A program made the position numbers and the translations under genes. A stretch of 33,108 bases of DNA from assembly GCA_028282505.1 (NCBI GenBank), contig JANQHV010000079.1:1-33108 (forward strand). The letters are read 5' to 3'. This document shows, in pieces, positions 29,228 through 33,108 of this stretch. The DNA is from SAR324 cluster bacterium (GTDB taxonomy: Bacteria; SAR324; NAC60-12). The stretch's first letter is position 1. Each line of letters begins with the position of its first letter. Under the pieces are notes generated by a model. It was not told where the DNA came from. It ran no database searches and saw only the letters and a program-made list of their open reading frames with translations.

Positions 29228-29300
29228 TTATCCCATTGCCTTTTGCATTGATGCTCATATTATTATGAGCTACTATTTCAACTAATCAGTGGATTTTCAC

Positions 29301-29312
29301 GCAACTTGGTAT
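29301..29312. repeat. Solo terminal motif GCAACTTGGTAT
   Basis: Identical to the outer 12 bp of the right arm of the 111-bp element at 32625-32735. Confidence 0.5.
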
Positions 29313-29334
29313 AAGAACTCTTTCAGGTAAAGAT

Positions 29335-29598
29335 ATGGATTTTTATACATACGTCACACGAAGAATTGGTAAACATGTTCTCGCTCTTTGTCTTGAAAAT
29401 GGGGCCACTTCACAAGGGAATTCAAAAGAAGAAGCAATTGAAAAACTCAACGATGCAGTGGCCAGTTTGAATGAAGCAATGGCTGATGATTCAGAACTGG
29501 CGACCTCACCTATTTCTATCAATGAGCTCCATGAATTTATGGCTATTGAGAATGCCTCTCTTACAGAGATTTTAGAATTACAGGCAGTTCATGCCTAA
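29335..29598 (+). CDS. HicB-like antitoxin
   Basis: 87 aa; ALCLENGATSQGNSKEEAIEKLNDAVA HicB-like fold, overlaps the downstream HicA-like gene by 8 bp. Confidence 0.75.
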   Translation: MDFYTYVTRRIGKHVLALCLENGATSQGNSKEEAIEKLNDAVASLNEAMADDSELATSPISINELHEFMAIENASLTEILELQAVHA

Positions 29599-29836
29599 GA
29601 ATATCCCATCACTCAAACCACGACAACTCATTAAATTGCTGCGATCTGCTGGTATTGAATATTATCGACAAGGCAAAGGAGACCATACTCTGTATGTAAG
29701 AAGGTGGAACAACAACAAAAAAGTAGTTCCTATTGATACAGGATTGAGTGAATTTTCCTCTGTCTATGTTTTACGTATCTTTAGACAATTCGGGTTCAAC
29801 GATCAGGAAATTGAAGAAATTATCAGGAAGACTTGA
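29591..29836 (+). CDS. HicA-like (YcfA) mRNA interferase toxin
   Basis: 81 aa; LKPRQLIKLLRSAGIEYYRQGKGDHTLYVRR with conserved Gly/His site. Confidence 0.85.
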   Translation: MPKNIPSLKPRQLIKLLRSAGIEYYRQGKGDHTLYVRRWNNNKKVVPIDTGLSEFSSVYVLRIFRQFGFNDQEIEEIIRKT

Positions 29837-29890
29837 CCACCTCACAATTTGATAGCAAGTAAAAGAGACATGGTCAAAATTGATAATGCC

Positions 29891-32509
29891 TTAGAAAACG
29901 TCAGGAACCTTGGGCAATGACAACCACGGCGCAAACTTGTTATAAAGCTTGGTCACTTTCCGTGCCAGAGCCATACCGTTCTCGACTCCTTTCACGGCTT
30001 TGTGGTAATCCGAGTTCTCATCAGCGACTTTTTCCAGAAAACGCTTCATTTTGTTCATTGGTTTCTTCAACTCTTTTTTATTGTCCTCCGCACTGACCTC
30101 ATCCAGACCGTCTTCAATGCGCTGCACTTCTTCTTTCAAGTTTGGGTCAGCATCAGCCATCAATTGACTCAAAGCGGCAAAATCATTTTGCAGGGCCGGT
30201 AAGTCCACCTGCACCTGGATATCTATTTTAATGCTGTTATGAACTTCTAGTGTATGGTGGGTAGCGACATTAATATTGGGCTGAAAGACAATTTCTGTAT
30301 GCCCTCGTTGATATTTGCTTTGCATTCTTTCTTGCCGAACTCGGCTTTCCTCAAAACCATCCAGCAGGGTTTTGATATGGACTTCCTCAATATTTTTTTC
30401 ACAAGTAATGGTTTCCTTGCCTTTTTCCTCACAACGCAACAGAAAATTATAAGGAAACCGATGAGAGCAATCTTTCTGACAGGTACAGGGGATTTTTTCC
30501 GCGTAATTGATCTTTTTGATGCTTCTGTGGATGGCGGCAAAGTGAGAGCGGATCACAGCCAAAAAATCCCGTTTGCTGGAACCCTGAATCTGGATAGTGG
30601 CAATGCGGGTATAGGGATTGATTTTGATCAGGGCCTCGCTGTTTTCATATCTCAAATAGGCTCCCTCACGCCAGCAAAGCATTTTGCCCTTTTGTTCAAT
30701 CACATACTCGTGCAACCGCACAATCAAACGAGTGATCACCCCTGCTGGCAGAAACTGATAATGGTACTCAAACCACAGACAGTTCTCCGTGCTCCAGTCG
30801 TACTTCACCGCTTTGGGCAGCAACAGTTCTGCTACAATGTGTTTGCCTGAGTCGCCAAAGGGAAAGGACAGTTCAAAATTAGCCATCAAGCGAAGAATGA
30901 TGGGGTAGCGGCTTTCGGGATACCTCCCACGATCCGACCAGATGATTGGCAAATCACTCTCATGCAAAATACCGTTGCGCTTCTTCACACTCGGCGCATC
31001 CAGGACTTTATAGACGGCATCCGTGCCCCATTCCGGTTGAATGATGATGTATTGTTTTAATAGCTTGTCCTGGTGAAAATGCAGAATGATGCCCAGGTCG
31101 TGCAAATAACAGCTCAAGGTATGCGCTTCCTCTTGATTGATTTTGGCTTTTTTACAAACTTTCAGATACCTGGAATAAGGAATCAGGGTCAATTGAGTGT
31201 CTTCCAGGGCTTTGCGCACACGCAGCCAGGAGTTGGGCCAAAAGGTGCCCATCAAGGGCATCTTCCAGGCGTAGTCTTTGATAAATTCTCTCAATTCTTC
31301 AATCCCCCGACCACTTTTAGAGCTGGTTTTGCCAGACAACTTCACTTGAGGAAAACGCTCCTTGATGTCCTGGATATTGAGGTTTTTGGAGCGTTCATCG
31401 GCTTTATTCATCACAATGATCACCGGGCTGTCCGCAGCAAACGTCTCAATGGTTTTCAGCCAGTAATCGATCCGTCCATATTCTTCTTCCTGCCGGGCGT
31501 CCCACACCAGAATATAAAGAGAGCGTTGGGTTAGAAAAAACTGGTGAGTGGCGTGATAAATCTCTTGCCCTCCAAAATCCCAGACATTCAATCGCATCGG
31601 CTGGTTACGTGTTTTATCCGTTTCAATGTTCCAATGCTGGATGTCAATTCCTTCTGTCGAAACTTCCCCCTCTTCAAAAGTATCGTGGATCAAACGTTGC
31701 CGCAAACAGGTCTTGCCCACGCCTCCCTGCCCCAGCATTAGCAGCTTGCCTTCATACAGTTCTTTCCCCCCTTTGTTGAGATTTTTGAAATAGGCTTTAA
31801 TCGCCGGTAATCCTTGATTGATCACTTCTGGAGGAGGAGTTTCGAAGGAATTTTTATGACCAGCAACCATTTCAGCCAGTTCATTATACAACTTCAACTC
31901 TCTCAGATTTTTTAAATGGAGAATTTGATTTGAAATCTGTTTGAGTTGATTTGCCGCCAAATCTATTGTTTCCAGTTTTGGTAAGTGATAAAGCTCTAGT
32001 GGGAGTTCTTTTAAAAGATTGTTAGACAAATAAAGTTGTTTTAGATTTTCTAATTTTCCAATGGCTGCCGGAAGCTCACCTAATTTATTTTCCCATAAAC
32101 TGAGAGATTGTAGATTTTTTAATTCTCCGATTTCTGCTGGAAGCTCGCTTAACTTATTAGACGGTAAACTGAGAGATTGTAGATTTTTTAATTCTCCGAT
32201 TTCTGCTGGAAGCTCGCTTAATTCATTAAAATATAACTCGAGAGATTGTAGATTTTTTAATTCTCTGATTTCTGCTGGAAGCTCGCTTAATTCATTATTT
32301 CGTAAATTGAGAGATTGTAGATTTTTTAATTGCCCAATTTCTGCCGGAAGCTCGCTTAATTTATTAAAAGATAAATCGAGAGAATGTAGATTTTTTAGTT
32401 GCCCTATTTCTGTTGGAAGAGACCCTAATTCATTAGCGGATAAATCAAGCTCAGTAGCCTTTGTTTGTTTGGCCTGACGGATGATTTTCAGTAGTTCTTT
32501 TTGGTCCAT
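29891..32509 (-). CDS. LRR-Roc-COR (ROCO) GTPase with C-terminal helical extension
   Basis: 872 aa; N-terminal LRRs (LPAEIGELKNLQSLSL...), Roc P-loop LMLGQGGVGKTCLRQ, WDFGGQEIYHATHQFFL, VMNKADE, COR region with CTCQKDCSHRFPYNFLLRCEEKG cysteine motif. Confidence 0.93.
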   Translation of the reverse strand: MDQKELLKIIRQAKQTKATELDLSANELGSLPTEIGQLKNLHSLDLSFNKLSELPAEIGQLKNLQSLNLRNNELSELPAEIRELKNLQSLELYFNELSELPAEIGELKNLQSLSLPSNKLSELPAEIGELKNLQSLSLWENKLGELPAAIGKLENLKQLYLSNNLLKELPLELYHLPKLETIDLAANQLKQISNQILHLKNLRELKLYNELAEMVAGHKNSFETPPPEVINQGLPAIKAYFKNLNKGGKELYEGKLLMLGQGGVGKTCLRQRLIHDTFEEGEVSTEGIDIQHWNIETDKTRNQPMRLNVWDFGGQEIYHATHQFFLTQRSLYILVWDARQEEEYGRIDYWLKTIETFAADSPVIIVMNKADERSKNLNIQDIKERFPQVKLSGKTSSKSGRGIEELREFIKDYAWKMPLMGTFWPNSWLRVRKALEDTQLTLIPYSRYLKVCKKAKINQEEAHTLSCYLHDLGIILHFHQDKLLKQYIIIQPEWGTDAVYKVLDAPSVKKRNGILHESDLPIIWSDRGRYPESRYPIILRLMANFELSFPFGDSGKHIVAELLLPKAVKYDWSTENCLWFEYHYQFLPAGVITRLIVRLHEYVIEQKGKMLCWREGAYLRYENSEALIKINPYTRIATIQIQGSSKRDFLAVIRSHFAAIHRSIKKINYAEKIPCTCQKDCSHRFPYNFLLRCEEKGKETITCEKNIEEVHIKTLLDGFEESRVRQERMQSKYQRGHTEIVFQPNINVATHHTLEVHNSIKIDIQVQVDLPALQNDFAALSQLMADADPNLKEEVQRIEDGLDEVSAEDNKKELKKPMNKMKRFLEKVADENSDYHKAVKGVENGMALARKVTKLYNKFAPWLSLPKVPDVF
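32050..32450. repeat. Tandem 69-bp coding repeats (LRR array) within the ROCO gene
   Basis: Near-identical nucleotide units such as gagagattgtagattttttaattctccgatttctgctggaagctcgctta, period 69 bp (23 aa). Confidence 0.85.
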
Positions 32510-32624
32510 TGTTGTTTTGATGGGATAACGGGGTTCTCTGATGGAGTTGATGAATCAGGCAATGTCACCTGTTTGGAGCATTTCATATGGATAGTACCCT
32601 TTGACTGTGTTCGAGGATGATTTT

Positions 32625-32735
32625 ATACCAAGTTGCGTTTAAAAAAGTGACAATACTTTTAATTCTTCTCCCTGGGGAGAGGACTAAAGTGAGGGGATAA
32701 AAATGCTTGTCACTTTTTTAAACGCAACTTGGTAT
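32625..32735. mobile_element. 111-bp MITE-like element with perfect 29-bp terminal inverted repeats
   Basis: ATACCAAGTTGCGTTTAAAAAAGTGACAA (32625-32653) and its exact reverse complement (32707-32735); the TA dinucleotides at the ends fit a TA-targeting (IS630/Tc1-like) transposase. Confidence 0.8.
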
Positions 32736-32843
32736 TACCTCATTTTTTTCAATCTTTTTCGAATCCGATCTTTCGAGTGCTCTTAGTACAAATATTCACA
32801 ATAAAGTACACAAATCCATATTCTTAAGATATTGAACATGTAC

Positions 32844-32909
32844 GGTAGCGTCGGCCTACGTGCCGACTCAAATATCAGGTACTTTGCCGCCATGTAAGGC
32901 GGCGCTACC
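32844..32909. repeat. REP-like palindrome: outer stem enclosing two hairpins
   Basis: Outer GGTAGCG/CGCTACC; inner hairpins GTCGGC-CTACGT-GCCGAC (32850-32867) and GCCGCC-ATGTAA-GGCGGC (32886-32903). Confidence 0.75.
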
Positions 32910-33031
32910 ATAACGTCACCAATCTAACATTCCGTTTGGTCTACATTCGGGCAAAACGCCAAAACGATCTCTACAAATAGATTTTTCGTGTTTTTTTGTG
33001 AGGGGCTGACCTTTCAGTTTCGTGGGCTCCA

Positions 33032-33108
33032 TTAAATATCAATTCCCCGCTCTCGCAACAGGGCCTCCAAACGCTCTTTCTCTTGCAAAGCTGCCTCTTT
33101 TTCTTGTA
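33032..33108 (-). CDS. C-terminal end of an ORF, Uma2/DUF820-like tail (partial)
   Basis: Minus-strand translation QEKEAALQEKERLEALLRERGIDI-stop runs off the window edge; such E/K/L/R-rich tails ending in LREQGIDP-like sequence are common in Uma2-family proteins. Confidence 0.45.
   Translation of the reverse strand, partial: QEKEAALQEKERLEALLRERGIDI

Noticed and set aside
32050-32450. Regular repeats that could be mistaken for a CRISPR array
   Set aside because: Period is a constant 69 bp, in frame with LRR codons of the ROCO gene, with no variable spacers.
32061-32477. Plus-strand 138-aa repetitive ORF (MAAGSSPNLFSHKLRDCRFF...)
   Set aside because: Antisense translation of the LRR repeats, not an independent gene.

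Overview
The window has two compositionally different parts. Bases 1 to ~2340 are AT-rich, with no credible long ORF, short microsatellites and a poly-T tract at the edge, and look eukaryotic or host-like. From ~2366 to the end the DNA is gene-dense and bacterial, so the contig is either an assembly chimera or a host/bacterium junction. The bacterial part contains: (i) a defence-like block with an uncharacterised 280-aa helical protein, two paralogous BrxC/BrxD (DUF2791)-like P-loop ATPases in a tightly overlapping operon, and an Lhr/BrxHI-like superfamily 2 helicase, with a MazEF toxin-antitoxin pair inserted in the opposite orientation; (ii) an antitoxin/PIN-toxin pair; (iii) a eukaryotic-type glutathione synthetase; (iv) a lytic transglycosylase and a Sel1/pentapeptide-repeat fusion; (v) a long collinear minus-strand cluster hypA-hypB-xanthine dehydrogenase (two subunits)-xdhC-BMP-family purine/nucleoside ABC transporter, divergent from a [NiFe]-hydrogenase operon (small subunit, large subunit, cytochrome b, maturation protease); (vi) a HicBA-like pair and an LRR-Roc-COR (ROCO) protein bracketed by matching inverted terminal motifs, one of which belongs to a 111-bp element with perfect 29-bp terminal inverted repeats; (vii) REP/MITE-like palindromes; (viii) the C-terminal end of a minus-strand, Uma2-like ORF at the right edge. 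The best candidate for an undescribed system is the four-gene 280-aa protein/ATPase/ATPase/helicase block. Family calls are from motif recognition only; no searches were run.
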